This document shows positions 34,244 through 43,168 of a stretch of DNA of 64,000 bases, in pieces. Position numbers and translations under genes: made by a program. Location: the NCBI GenBank assembly GCA_036386415.1, contig DASVVT010000009.1, positions 57,695-121,694 of the forward strand, given 5' to 3'. The stretch is from DASVVT01 sp036386415 (lineage in GTDB: Bacteria > Acidobacteriota > Blastocatellia > Pyrinomonadales > Pyrinomonadaceae). How positions within the stretch are numbered: position 1 is the first letter of the stretch; each line of letters begins with the position of its first letter. The notes under the pieces are model-generated. The model was not told the origin of the DNA. It did not search any database and saw only the letters and a program-made list of their open reading frames with translations.

Positions 34244-35752
34244 TTATCGACGCTTGTCCGCCGCAGGCTTTGAAGACTTCGCCTCCGTCTTCGAGCCTCC
34301 AGGGTTAAGATCAACGGGCGCAGGGTAACCCTTACCTTTCAATGCGGCGATCTCGACGACGATCTCCTTTCTTCCTTTCACCGTGCGCGTGACTTTATCG
34401 CTTGCCTTGGCGGCAGCGCCACCCTTGTTCTCATTCTTGTTTGAGGTATTGCCGTTCGCATTCTTGTTGGACGAGACGCCCGGCGGCACGTTTGAATTCG
34501 CGTCCGGCTTAGCCTCGTCGGATTTGCCGGTGGCATCGCGCGACATCTCCTTGAGCGCTTCCATGACCTGTGTGCGCTCCTGCTCGCTCAACTGTTCAAG
34601 CGTGACGCCGTAGTTGCCGAGCACGGCCCGCAGGTTCTCCTCCGTGTTGGTGTCGCGGTCATACACATCGCGGTAGATGTGCAGTTTGCCGTCCTCGACG
34701 ACAATGGTTTCATAGCGCAGCTCGACCGGCACAGCATTCGTCAGCTTCACCTCTTTAGTCTCGGTGCGATTTTTGGCGTACCCCTTGATCTGTTCGTCCG
34801 TGATCTCAGCCCCGCCGATTCTCCCTAAGAGTTTGGAGAAATCCTGAATCTGGGGGTCTGTCAATCCGACGCAGCCGTGCGAGGCGAAGCCGCCAAGCTT
34901 TGCCGCAGACTTACCGCCATGAATGAGCGACGGCAAGCCAATCGGAATCTTCGCCAGTCCCAAAGGGTTCAAGCGGCTGCCAGCTTCAACCTTCTCGCCC
35001 GGCTTCACTTTGTTCGAGGTTTCGACCCAGGGAGAATCCGGCGGCGTCCACGTCGGGTTGAAGATGATCGTGCTCGCTTTACGTAAGCCTGACGGGAGGG
35101 GGAACTCCGGATAGCCTATGCCGATCTTGTATGACTTGATCAATTGGCCGCCCTCGAAAACGTCCATCCGGTAGGCAGGGGCATTGACGACGATGCGCGT
35201 GTCCGTTGGAATGGCGTTGGGTTTACCGCCCGCGCCGTGCGCCAGTGAAGGGTTGGAAGATGCGCCCTGATTGGCCGCGCCGTTGGCGGCGGCGGCTTCA
35301 CCGTTGCCGTTCCATCGCTCTCGAACCAGCGCGGCGAGTTGCGCGCTTTTCTCTTCACCGATGGCAGCTTTAATCCGCTCGTTAGCGAGCCTGACGGCGC
35401 TGGCGGTCGAGCCGCTGTAATCATCATTATCCGTTTCGCGCAGCTTGGCCGTCTCTTCACGCGCGATACTGCGAAGGTTGCCGATCTGCTCGTCCGTCAA
35501 TTGCAGTTTTGATTTCAGTTCCGAGGCAAATGAATCGTCCGCAAAAAATGCGTCAAGGACAGGTAATGTCACCGGTAGATTATTTGTGTCACTCGCCGCG
35601 ACTTGCGTAGGCGCGGGCGATGGCGCGACGGGCGCGGGCTGGCTGTTGCTATTTGTCTGCGCCCTGTTTGATGTTTCGGTGACGCAACCGCCGCCGCACA
35701 AAATGAGCGTTAGTAGGATGATCGCACCTGCCGCTCGCGAAATCTTCTTCAT
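34244..35752 (-). CDS. L,D-transpeptidase lipoprotein with low-complexity C-terminus
   Basis: A 502-residue protein. A lipoprotein signal (KKISRAAGAIILLTLILCGGGC, Cys23) is followed by an Asn/Pro/Ala linker, a helical segment with EEKSAQL, and a YkuD domain with TRIVVNAPAYRMDVFEGG, IHGG and the active-site GGFASHGCVGLTD. The last ~100 residues are Asn/Lys/Ala-rich (NKNANGNTSNKNENKGG). It probably forms 3-3 cross-links or modifies the wall from the outer membrane side. Start ATG 35752. It is one of three adjacent minus-strand peptidoglycan enzymes. Confidence 0.87.
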   Translation of the reverse strand: MKKISRAAGAIILLTLILCGGGCVTETSNRAQTNSNSQPAPVAPSPAPTQVAASDTNNLPVTLPVLDAFFADDSFASELKSKLQLTDEQIGNLRSIAREETAKLRETDNDDYSGSTASAVRLANERIKAAIGEEKSAQLAALVRERWNGNGEAAAANGAANQGASSNPSLAHGAGGKPNAIPTDTRIVVNAPAYRMDVFEGGQLIKSYKIGIGYPEFPLPSGLRKASTIIFNPTWTPPDSPWVETSNKVKPGEKVEAGSRLNPLGLAKIPIGLPSLIHGGKSAAKLGGFASHGCVGLTDPQIQDFSKLLGRIGGAEITDEQIKGYAKNRTETKEVKLTNAVPVELRYETIVVEDGKLHIYRDVYDRDTNTEENLRAVLGNYGVTLEQLSEQERTQVMEALKEMSRDATGKSDEAKPDANSNVPPGVSSNKNANGNTSNKNENKGGAAAKASDKVTRTVKGRKEIVVEIAALKGKGYPAPVDLNPGGSKTEAKSSKPAADKRR

Positions 35753-36116
35753 GCTTGCTGTTCCCCTTTTTAGCTCTCTTAATCTCTCTCCCTGGTATGC
35801 ATTCAGACGGATCAGGAGTAGTCCTGAGCCGCGCCGCTTCTCGCGCCCGAAAGTAATTGCGCTCCAGCGCCAGCGAGCATACGGAGTGAATCAGAGGCTT
35901 TTATTGCAACAGTTGTTCCGGCAAAATCTCAGCTTTTCTAAGGACATTTAGGCGAGATGGCACGCCTGGCGGTTTGGCCTGCATTAGAAGCGTACGGTAA
36001 GATCGGCGCAAACCGTTCGTATATCTGACTAATGCCTGATTGAAAAGACGAGCTTTCGTGGCCGCTCCGAAAATTGCAGCCACCGGGAACTGTCTGGGCG
36101 GGGTCGCTGAGGGGGA
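35753..36116. other. 364-base gap between the L,D-transpeptidase and S13 genes
   Basis: One small hairpin (CAGGA-GTAG-TCCTG near 35815) is visible. No gene, tRNA or promoter could be supported with confidence. Confidence 0.3.
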
Positions 36117-37370
36117 TTATCTGGCGGCAGCGGCAGCGGCTCTCGTCGGAGCGCCGAGCCGTTCGATGCGCATGCTGGAAGTTTGCAGCAAGTCGCGCTT
36201 CGAAAGACCTAGTGAGCGCGGTCTGACTCTGGATTTGACGATCTCTTCGAGCAATTGATCCTCCAGCTCCCGGCTTTCCGAGATGCGACTTCCCTGATCC
36301 AGAAGCACGAAGGCCACAGGCCCTGCGTCCTCTGTGAAGATGATTCCGGCAAGGCTCGCCATGCCCCCATCCACCTCAGGTGTCAGAGTGCCGGTTTTAC
36401 CGAGTACAGCGCCTTCAAGCCCGGTTCCGGCAAATCTCCTTCGCAGCGTACCTGTGTCCTCGCTCGCAACGGGTAACAGATCCGACGGCTCTAAACCCTT
36501 ACTTCTGGCCTCCTGTACGAGCGCCCGCAGCACCGTGAGCAGAGCGCGCGCCGTCATCTGATTCTGCTCGCGTCCTGTGACTGTGGCGAGGCTCAATTGC
36601 TCCGGTGGGAGTTTGAGATCATCGACGAGAAATTGATACACGGCAGCAGCGCCGCCGATCTGCGCGCCGACTCTCTCGGCGACGAAGTTGCTGGAATGAG
36701 CGTTCATGTAGAGCAATATCTCGCGCAGAGGATGAGAGTAGAAGGCGAATAAGGGCGTGCCCGACGGCTCGCTTGTCACGCCGGTCGGCGTCTCCTCCAG
36801 GCGGAGAGCTTTAGCCATCCGCTTGGCAGACTCTTCCGGCGAATCGCTGAAATTGAAACAGAAGTCTGGAGAGACATTGATGGCAGCGGCCTGCTTGATC
36901 CCGTGCTCGTTCAACTCTTTAAGCATCATGTTCGCGCCGATGTCGCCGAAAGTAGGGTCGCCTCCCATGAAAGAGAGCTCCCCCTGTAGCTTCCCTTGAG
37001 GGTCGACCTGCCCGGAGGCGTAGACGCGAATCTGAAACCGGAAGTCTGGCCCCAGTTTTTTGAGTGCGACCAGAGAAGTGGCGAGCTTGATGAGCGATGC
37101 CGGGTTGAAGACCTTGTCGGCATTGTGTGAGGCGAATGTCCGTCCCGGCTCCAGCGTTTCGATGATCACGCCATGCGACTCAGGGGCTTCCTCGTGCTGC
37201 GAGTACCACGAGGCGACGTCGAATTCGGGGGAAGCCTCAACCCTTTCGGTTCCACCTTGCGAGACCTCCTCGGCCTTCGACCTGGTGGCGACCGTGCAAG
37301 AATTAAGCCCTAAGGCGAGGACGGCGATAATAGATAATATCGCAAAGACTGGCCGTTGGCGCTTCAACAC
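36117..37370 (-). CDS. dacB: D-alanyl-D-alanine carboxypeptidase/endopeptidase, S13 (PBP4) type, lipoprotein
   Basis: A ~417-residue penicillin-binding protein. All three active-site motifs are present: SLIK (Ser92, Lys95), SSN (~226-228) and KTG (~324-326). S13 enzymes trim or cut peptidoglycan cross-links. GTG 37370 is preferred: GGAGGG lies ~7 bases upstream and the start gives KRQR, a hydrophobic core and LGLNSC with Cys25, a lipobox; an ATG at 37454 would put 28 polar residues in front. Length is close to the family's 450-480. The C-terminus ends in an Ala run after LGAPTRA. Confidence 0.85.
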   Translation of the reverse strand: MLKRQRPVFAILSIIAVLALGLNSCTVATRSKAEEVSQGGTERVEASPEFDVASWYSQHEEAPESHGVIIETLEPGRTFASHNADKVFNPASLIKLATSLVALKKLGPDFRFQIRVYASGQVDPQGKLQGELSFMGGDPTFGDIGANMMLKELNEHGIKQAAAINVSPDFCFNFSDSPEESAKRMAKALRLEETPTGVTSEPSGTPLFAFYSHPLREILLYMNAHSSNFVAERVGAQIGGAAAVYQFLVDDLKLPPEQLSLATVTGREQNQMTARALLTVLRALVQEARSKGLEPSDLLPVASEDTGTLRRRFAGTGLEGAVLGKTGTLTPEVDGGMASLAGIIFTEDAGPVAFVLLDQGSRISESRELEDQLLEEIVKSRVRPRSLGLSKRDLLQTSSMRIERLGAPTRAAAAAAR

Positions 37371-37606
37371 ATTCTCTCCCTCCACTCGCTGAGACCTTTC
37401 GATAAAGCCTGGCATCAATTTGAATGCCACACCCGCAACCATCGCAGATTGCACACAAACTTGTGGCTACAGAGCGCGTCGGATGTCCAGAGAGAGTACA
37501 GTGGTGAGTGCTTTCCAGTGGTACTGACACCTTACAGTCGCATCATGCTCTCGATACACACTTTTGAAAAGAAGTGCAGTTGAAGCGGGATGCGTATGTA
37601 CCGGCC

Positions 37607-38839
37607 TCAGGGCTCTAAGCCAAGGGCGCGAGGCTGAGTGCCTTCGAAGAACCAGCTCGCGCCGACGCGCAGGCGATGATGCCAGGTCGGCAAGCGCGAG
37701 GTGTAGAGCGCAAAGCGCGCCTGGCGTGCCAGAGCGCCGCCGAAAGCCTGGCCGCCCGTGAGCACGGCGGCGCGCTCCGTGCCCAGGCTGACCGCTTCGC
37801 CAAGCTCCGCAAAGTGTTTCGTCTCCATAGGCTTTCCTGCCAGCAGCGCCTTGATGTTGCGCGCCACAAGCCCCGCTTCCTGTAAGGCCAACTGCGCCGT
37901 CCCGGCCAGTTGCGGGCTGGCATCTTCGAAGTAGGCTATGTCGCCGAGCGCAAAGATGTTCTCGTGCCCTTGCACCTGAAGCGTCCGCTCAACGATCAGG
38001 AGACCGCGACGGTCTTTCTCCAGTTCGAGCTTTTCGATCAAAGGATTGACGCGCACGCCTGCCGTCCAGACCACCGCCGCCGTCTCAACTTCGGTCTGCT
38101 GGCCGTCATGCTCGATGGTGAAGCTATTCTTTGTGACGCGGCGCACGCGCGTGCCCGTATGGACTTCGACGCGTGATTGGCGCAACGCGTCTTCGACGAT
38201 GCCGCGAATCTCATCACCCATACCGGGCACGACCGTGTCGCTCATCTCGACGACGATGACGCGCGCCTCGCCGCGCAGGGCGCGACGCTTGAACGCATCG
38301 TGTAGAAGGTCTGCCATCTTGGTGGAAAGCTCCACGCCGCTCGCGCCCGCGCCCACTACGGCGAACGTGAGAGCGCGACGCACGTCCTGCGGCGCAAGAT
38401 CGGGCGGCACGCGGTCGAGCGCATCGATCATGCGTTTGCGCAGCGCGTCTGCGTGACGGAGCTTGCGGAAGGGCAGCGTGTGCTCTTCAGCGCCCTCTAT
38501 GTTCCAATAGTTGGTGATAGCGCCCACCGTGAGCACCAGCACGTCATATGAGAGGCGGCGCTCGCGGCCTTCGATGGCAACTTCGCGCGCCCGAAGGTCT
38601 ACCTCCGTCACCTCGCCGCGAATGACGCGGACGCTTTCGTCCAGCAGCTCCTTGTAAGGAGGCGCGATGTGCCAGGCTTCGACCTCGCGGCTCAGGTATT
38701 CGTAAAGAAGGGGCGCGAAGAGAAAATGATCCTCGTCGCTGATGAGCGTCACTTCCCCTGCTCCCTTGAGGTCGAGCGCCGTAAACAGACCGCCGAAGCC
38801 GCCCCCTATAATGACAATTCGCGCTTGCTTGTTCGCCAT
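37607..38839 (-). CDS. ndh: Type II NADH dehydrogenase-like flavoprotein
   Basis: A 410-residue pyridine nucleotide-disulfide oxidoreductase. The FAD motif is IVIIGGGFGGLFTALDL, the NADH-binding motif is FAVVGAGASGVELSTKM and the C-terminal FAD contact is NIFALGDIAYFED. It passes electrons from NADH to quinone at the inner membrane without pumping protons. The C-terminal part contains an amphipathic stretch (LYTSRLPTWHHRLRVGASWF) suited to membrane attachment. A different NAD(P)H:quinone reductase of the same superfamily cannot be excluded. Confidence 0.85.
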   Translation of the reverse strand: MANKQARIVIIGGGFGGLFTALDLKGAGEVTLISDEDHFLFAPLLYEYLSREVEAWHIAPPYKELLDESVRVIRGEVTEVDLRAREVAIEGRERRLSYDVLVLTVGAITNYWNIEGAEEHTLPFRKLRHADALRKRMIDALDRVPPDLAPQDVRRALTFAVVGAGASGVELSTKMADLLHDAFKRRALRGEARVIVVEMSDTVVPGMGDEIRGIVEDALRQSRVEVHTGTRVRRVTKNSFTIEHDGQQTEVETAAVVWTAGVRVNPLIEKLELEKDRRGLLIVERTLQVQGHENIFALGDIAYFEDASPQLAGTAQLALQEAGLVARNIKALLAGKPMETKHFAELGEAVSLGTERAAVLTGGQAFGGALARQARFALYTSRLPTWHHRLRVGASWFFEGTQPRALGLEP

Positions 38840-38888
38840 CTCTTACCCTTATCTCGCTTCGGAATTCGTGTCGCGGGAGATGGTAGCA

Positions 38889-39035
38889 GACAAAGGCAAA
38901 AGGCAAAAGGCTGTCCGTTGTCAGTGGTCAGTGGTCAGTTGTTTGTCTAGCGCCCCTTGCACAAATCAGACTCAAGTACGGGTAGTGAAACAACGGACAA
39001 CTGACCACTGACCACTGACAGCCTTTTACTTTTGC
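38889..39035. repeat. Heptamer hairpin, GGTCAGT family
   Basis: Left: AAAGGCAAAAGGCTGTCCGTTGTCAGTGGTCAGTGGTCAG (38893-38938). Right: CAACGGACAACTGACCACTGACCACTGACAGCCTTTT (38991-39027). The two arms match almost perfectly across ~40 bases, separated by ~50 bases. It lies between divergently transcribed ndh and rpsO. Confidence 0.88.
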
Positions 39036-39147
39036 TCGCTGGACAGCCCCGCAAAGCGCGTGTTAAATTACGGTGATATTTAAATTTAGCGGTTGCCGCT
39101 TCATTCCGAGGCGGATGTACTGCGGTCTGGGAGGGCCATCAAGAGCA

Positions 39148-39417
39148 GTGGCATTAGCAAAAGAGGCCAAGGAGAGAATAGTCAGCGATTTCCGTACGCA
39201 TGAAGCCGACACCGGTTCACCACAGGTGCAGATAGCGTTGCTCAGCCAGCGCATCTCGGAACTGACCGAGCATTTCAAGACACACAAGAAGGATAATCAC
39301 TCGCGGCGCGGCTTGCTCAAGATGGTCTCGCAGCGAAGGAGTCTGCTCGATTACCTGAAGCGTACGGACATCGAGCGTTACCATGAAATCGTCAGCCGCC
39401 TGGGCTTGCGTCGCTAG
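39148..39417 (+). CDS. rpsO: 30S ribosomal protein S15
   Basis: An 89-residue protein, exactly the standard S15 length, with DTGSPQVQIALLSQRISELT and HSRRGLLKMVSQRRSLLDYL, the conserved three-helix 16S rRNA-binding core. It binds the central domain of 16S rRNA early in 30S assembly. GTG 39148 gives this length; a longer frame open from 39073 would add 25 non-conserved residues. It lies before pnp as in many bacteria, but the gap here is 528 bases. Confidence 0.95.
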   Translation: MALAKEAKERIVSDFRTHEADTGSPQVQIALLSQRISELTEHFKTHKKDNHSRRGLLKMVSQRRSLLDYLKRTDIERYHEIVSRLGLRR

Positions 39418-39945
39418 AAGTGCGGCGTGCCGTGTGCCCTGGACGGTCGGCGCGTTCGATAGAAACCGACAGAGAATTCTTCGAATCTCGAACAAAGCCT
39501 GCGTCTCTCGAAGAGCTTGTGACAGTGCCGAACGTGACGGCGATATAACTGCCAAAGCGGACGCTCGGAAGCCCTGAATTAACAATCCAGGCGGCGCGAA
39601 AGCTTCACGGTGAGAGGCTTAGCGCCGCCTTTGGTTAACAGAGGCGAGATAATTTCCAGCAGGACGGGCGAGTCAGCGCCTCACGTAGCGCGACTCAAAC
39701 GGCCTACAGAACCTGATACCGAATTGCAGCATACAAGCGTAGAAACTTTCGACCCACCAAACCACCGGGAAAGCGCTCGCGCGTCTCGTCTTCTTTCGTC
39801 TGGTTTCATGGCTCGTTCTCCTTTCAACGCTTTGATGACCATGCGGTATCGCAAATTCAAGCCGCGTGGCGGATGAGACGCCGCGCCACAAGCAGAGCCT
39901 GCCCGCAAAGTGGCAGGAGTCGTTGTCTGAAGGAGACAAATACGT
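39418..39945. other. 528-base rpsO-pnp spacer
   Basis: A strong hairpin, AGGCGGCGC (39589-39597) with GCGCCGCCT (39622-39630), lies in the middle without a T-run. A 16-base match (TCTTTCGTCTGGTTTC, ~39793) is shared with the ACACGAA-family palindrome at 53410, suggesting a decayed repeat. No gene is supported. Confidence 0.5.
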
Positions 39946-42072
39946 ATGCCAGTCAGAAAATATCTTAAGGAATCGATCAAATTGGGCGACCAGGAGTTGA
40001 CCGTTGAAACCGGTCGCGTCGCCAAGCAAGCCGATGGCTCGGTCGTCATTAGCTACGGCGATACGATGCTTTTAGTCGCGGCGGTCGGCGCTCAAACTCC
40101 CCGTGAAGGCATAGATTTTTTCCCGCTCACGGTCGAGTATCGCGAATCGAATTACGCCGCCGGGCGCATCCCCGGCAACTACTTCCGGCGCGAGGGACGC
40201 CCCAACGAAAAGGAGGTCCTGACCTCACGCCTCATTGATCGCCCCTGCCGTCCTCTCTTCACCGAAGGTTATCGCAACGAAACACAGGTCGTCGCCATGG
40301 TCATTTCGGCAGACCCGGATAATGACCCGGATGTCATCGCCATCACCGGCGCTTCCTGCGCGCTCTACCTCTCCGATATTCCTTTCCCGAATCCGATTGC
40401 TGCCGTAAGAGTCGGCCTGATCGAAGGCCGATACGTCATCAACCCGACCTACGATGAGAGAAGAGAATCGCGCCTGAACCTGATCGTCGCCGGAACGGAA
40501 GAGGCCATCGTGATGGTCGAAGCGGGCGCGCAGGAAGTTTCCGAAGAGATCATGGTCGAAGCCCTGATGCTCGCGCACAAAGAGATCAATCGCCTCTGCC
40601 GCTGGCAAAAGGAGCTTTACAAGGCGCTTGAGATTCAGAAGCGCGAGGTCGTGCCCGTGGTCTTGAACGAAGAGATGCTGGGCGAGATCGAGCGCAACTA
40701 CACGGATCGCCTGCGCGCCGCCCTGGACACGACGCAAGAGGGCAAGCAGGCTTCTTACGCGGCGGTCGATGCCCTCAAGAAAGAGGTCATCGAGTCCTAT
40801 CCCGAAGACGTGGTTGAGCAGCGCCTGATGGCGAAAAAGATTTTCGACCACCTCAAAGAGAAGATTTTCCGAGACGACATCCTGAACAATCGTCGCCGCC
40901 CGGACGGACGCCGCTTCTCGGAGATTCGCCCCATTACGTGCGAGGTCGGCTGGCTGCCGCGCGCGCACGGCTCGGCGCTCTTTACGCGCGGCGAGACGCA
41001 GGCGCTGGTCACTACCACCCTGGGGACGAAAGAGGACGAGCAGTTCATGGACGATCTGGAAAAGGGCGAGATCAAGCGTCGTTTCCTGCTCCACTACAAC
41101 TTCCCGCACTTTTCCGTCGGCGAGGTCGGTCGCTTCGGCTCGTCCTCCCGCCGCGAGATCGGGCACGGGGCGCTCGCCCGCCGCGCTCTCGAAGTTGTCC
41201 TGCCGGATGATGCCGACTTCCCCTACACCCTGCGCATCGTCTCGGACATCACGGAGTCGAACGGATCAAGCTCGATGGCTTCCGTCTGCGGCGGCACGCT
41301 CTCTTTGATGGACGCTGGCGTGCCCTTGAAAGCGCCCGTCGCGGGGGTCGCGATGGGGCTCGTGATGGAAGGCAAGAAGTACGCGATCCTGTCGGACATC
41401 GCTGGCGCGGAAGATCACTACGGCGACATGGACTTCAAGGTCGCGGGCACGAATGATGGCATCACGGCCTTGCAGATGGACATCAAGATCGGCGGCATCA
41501 ACGCGCAGATCATGGCCGAAGCCCTGGAGCAGGCGCGCAAAGGGCGTCTGCATATCCTTTCCGTCATGGAAAAGACCCTCAGTAGCCCGCGCGAGACGAT
41601 CTCGCAGCACGCGCCGCGTATCATCCAGATCAAGATCAACCCGGACAAGATACGCGATGTCATCGGACCCGGCGGCAAGATCATCCGCGCCCTCGTAGAA
41701 GAGACGGGCGCGAAGATCGATGTCGAGGACGATGGCACAATCTCTATTGCTTCGGCTGACAGCGCCGCCGCCAAGGAGGCTGTGGATCGTATACGCGGCC
41801 TGACGGCTGATGCGGAGATCGGCGAGACCTACCTCGGCACGGTCTCGCGGATCGTAGATTTCGGCGCTTTCGTCGAAATCTTTCCGGGCACGGACGGCCT
41901 GCTTCACATCTCGGAGATCGCCGACCGCAGGGTCAAGGACGTGCGCGACGAGTTGAAGGAAGGCCAGCAGATCATGGTCAAGTGCATCGGCAAAGAGGGC
42001 AACAAGATCAAGCTCTCGCGCAAGGCCGTTCTGCGCGACGAGAAGCAGAAGGCAGAGGCCGCCGGGGAATAA
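39946..42072 (+). CDS. pnp: Polyribonucleotide nucleotidyltransferase (PNPase)
   Basis: A 708-residue PNPase with two RNase PH domains (~10-140 and ~320-465; GGTLSLMDAGVPLKAPVAG), an alpha-helical linker, a KH domain (IGPGGKIIRALVEETGAKID) and an S1 domain (YLGTVSRIVDFGAFVEIFPG). It is a phosphorolytic 3'-5' exoribonuclease and degradosome component. AAGGAGA lies ~9 bases before ATG 39946. A T-rich hairpin follows and may terminate the transcript. In enterobacteria the leader is cut by RNase III for autoregulation; the long leader here could serve similarly (inference). Confidence 0.97.
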   Translation: MPVRKYLKESIKLGDQELTVETGRVAKQADGSVVISYGDTMLLVAAVGAQTPREGIDFFPLTVEYRESNYAAGRIPGNYFRREGRPNEKEVLTSRLIDRPCRPLFTEGYRNETQVVAMVISADPDNDPDVIAITGASCALYLSDIPFPNPIAAVRVGLIEGRYVINPTYDERRESRLNLIVAGTEEAIVMVEAGAQEVSEEIMVEALMLAHKEINRLCRWQKELYKALEIQKREVVPVVLNEEMLGEIERNYTDRLRAALDTTQEGKQASYAAVDALKKEVIESYPEDVVEQRLMAKKIFDHLKEKIFRDDILNNRRRPDGRRFSEIRPITCEVGWLPRAHGSALFTRGETQALVTTTLGTKEDEQFMDDLEKGEIKRRFLLHYNFPHFSVGEVGRFGSSSRREIGHGALARRALEVVLPDDADFPYTLRIVSDITESNGSSSMASVCGGTLSLMDAGVPLKAPVAGVAMGLVMEGKKYAILSDIAGAEDHYGDMDFKVAGTNDGITALQMDIKIGGINAQIMAEALEQARKGRLHILSVMEKTLSSPRETISQHAPRIIQIKINPDKIRDVIGPGGKIIRALVEETGAKIDVEDDGTISIASADSAAAKEAVDRIRGLTADAEIGETYLGTVSRIVDFGAFVEIFPGTDGLLHISEIADRRVKDVRDELKEGQQIMVKCIGKEGNKIKLSRKAVLRDEKQKAEAAGE

Positions 42073-42168
42073 GAAAAAAGTAAAAAGGCAGCGGGAAAAA
42101 GTTAAAGGGCAGAAGGGTTTAAGTGGTTTTTACCCGTTACCCTTCTGCCTTTTTGCTTTTTCCTTTCG
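42071..42168 (+). repeat. Palindrome after pnp, probable terminator
   Basis: AAAAAGTAAAAAGGCAGCGGG...AAAGGGCAGAAGGG (42073-42117) pairs with CCCTTCTGCCTTTTTGCTTTTTCC (42139-42163). The right arm is T-rich, so the element may also act as an intrinsic terminator. Confidence 0.7.
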
Positions 42169-42184
42169 GTGCGCGCTTTTTTTC

Positions 42185-42214
42185 TTGACATAATGGGGCA
42201 AACGCGAGTTTAAT
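42185..42214 (+). promoter_or_regulatory. Sigma70 promoter of the PEP-CTERM gene
   Basis: TTGACA at 42185-42190 (perfect -35) and TTTAAT at 42209-42214 (five of six) are separated by 18 bases. It implies a leader of about 350 bases before the PEP-CTERM gene. Confidence 0.65.
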
Positions 42215-42570
42215 TCACTCACCGAAATTGGAATCCTTACCGTATTCGGCGTCTTTCTCTAGCAAATGGTGAAACCCCCAAGCGGTTTCGACATTGTGAA
42301 GAGTTTCGGACGGCGGTCGAGCCACCAAAACGGAGCGATAAAGGGCGAACAAGCTGATAGTGCGCGGAGCCATATAAACTCCGCACCTGTTTCCAAGGAA
42401 ACACCAGAGAGAGATCACCCCCGACACCGATTCGTTTCAGTAATCGCATTGCTGTCTTTGATTGAAATCTAAACTTTTTCGAGTGCCTGGCCGACTTGGG
42501 AGTCGGAAGAGCTGGCAATCACGTGCTGCACCGAAGACCCCAGGCCGGAAGAATAAGAAGGAGCGCCCTA
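42215..42570 (+). promoter_or_regulatory. Long leader of the PEP-CTERM gene with predicted folds
   Basis: GTGCGCGGAG...ACTCCGCAC (~42360-42386) forms one hairpin. Near the 3' end, GCCTGG (~42484) pairs with CCAGGC (~42539), enclosing CCGACT-TGGG-AGTCGG. An AAGGAG ribosome site follows. No named riboswitch class was recognised. Confidence 0.4.
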
Positions 42571-43149
42571 ATGAGGGATCGAGCTTTCCACTATCTTGCA
42601 ACGATTCTTTTCCTCTTGCTGTTGGCCGTCGCGCCCGCGCAAGCTGGTCCCGTAGCATTCTCCGACGTCTCGACAGTCGGTAATTTCCAGAGCGGCCAGG
42701 GGCTTCTCCTGCGCGCCAATGCGCAGGGTGGAAGCGTGACGACCGCTTCAGGCACTACTGCAACGACAACGACGACGTCGTCCCTCATTTCGACCGCCAG
42801 CGCACCCCAGCAAGAGGGGCCGGGCGCTGTCGAGACCATAGAGCAGGGCGACATCACCGGGACGATCTGCGATTGCGGCGAGATCGCCATGCCGGGAGGT
42901 GGATTCCCGTTCTGGGCCTTGCTGGGGGGCGTCCCGGCTGTTTGTCTGACCGGCGTGTGCACGGGTGAAAATAATGAATGCGTCGTCAACTGCGGCCCCT
43001 GCGTCGGCCCCCAATGTAATCCGATACCGGAACCGGCTTCGCTCCTGCTGCTCAGCACGGGACTGGCGGCGCTCGGAGCCGGTGCGCGTCGTCGTTCCAG
43101 GCGACGGGCGGAGGCTGCCAGCCAAACTACAACCGCAATGGAGGTCTAA
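42571..43149 (+). CDS. PEP-CTERM sorted surface protein, cysteine-rich
   Basis: A 192-residue protein with a signal peptide (ILFLLLLAVAPAQAG) and a canonical PEP-CTERM tail: IPEPASLLLLSTGLAALGAG, then RRRSRRR. This makes it the likely substrate of the exosortase at 5320-6402, cut near the PEP box. The mature part has a Thr/Ser-rich segment (~60-80; possible O-glycosylation) and a cysteine cluster (CDCGE ... CLTGVC ... CVVNCGPCVGPQC) that may form disulfides or bind metal. The Arg tail continues ~15 residues further than usual (AEAASQTTTAMEV). ATG 42571 follows AAGGAG. Confidence 0.9.
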   Translation: MRDRAFHYLATILFLLLLAVAPAQAGPVAFSDVSTVGNFQSGQGLLLRANAQGGSVTTASGTTATTTTTSSLISTASAPQQEGPGAVETIEQGDITGTICDCGEIAMPGGGFPFWALLGGVPAVCLTGVCTGENNECVVNCGPCVGPQCNPIPEPASLLLLSTGLAALGAGARRRSRRRAEAASQTTTAMEV

Positions 43150-43168
43150 TCACATGATGAGGAGACAG

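Noticed and set aside
35945..35975. Second sigma54 site (TGGCACG near 35957)
   Set aside because: The downstream element lacks GC at the required 10-base distance from GG.
39681..39809. 42-codon minus-strand frame in the rpsO-pnp gap with an AAAGGAG before its ATG
   Set aside because: The ribosome site is attractive, but the first codons fall in a decayed ACACGAA repeat (16 bases shared with 53410) and the peptide shows no domain.
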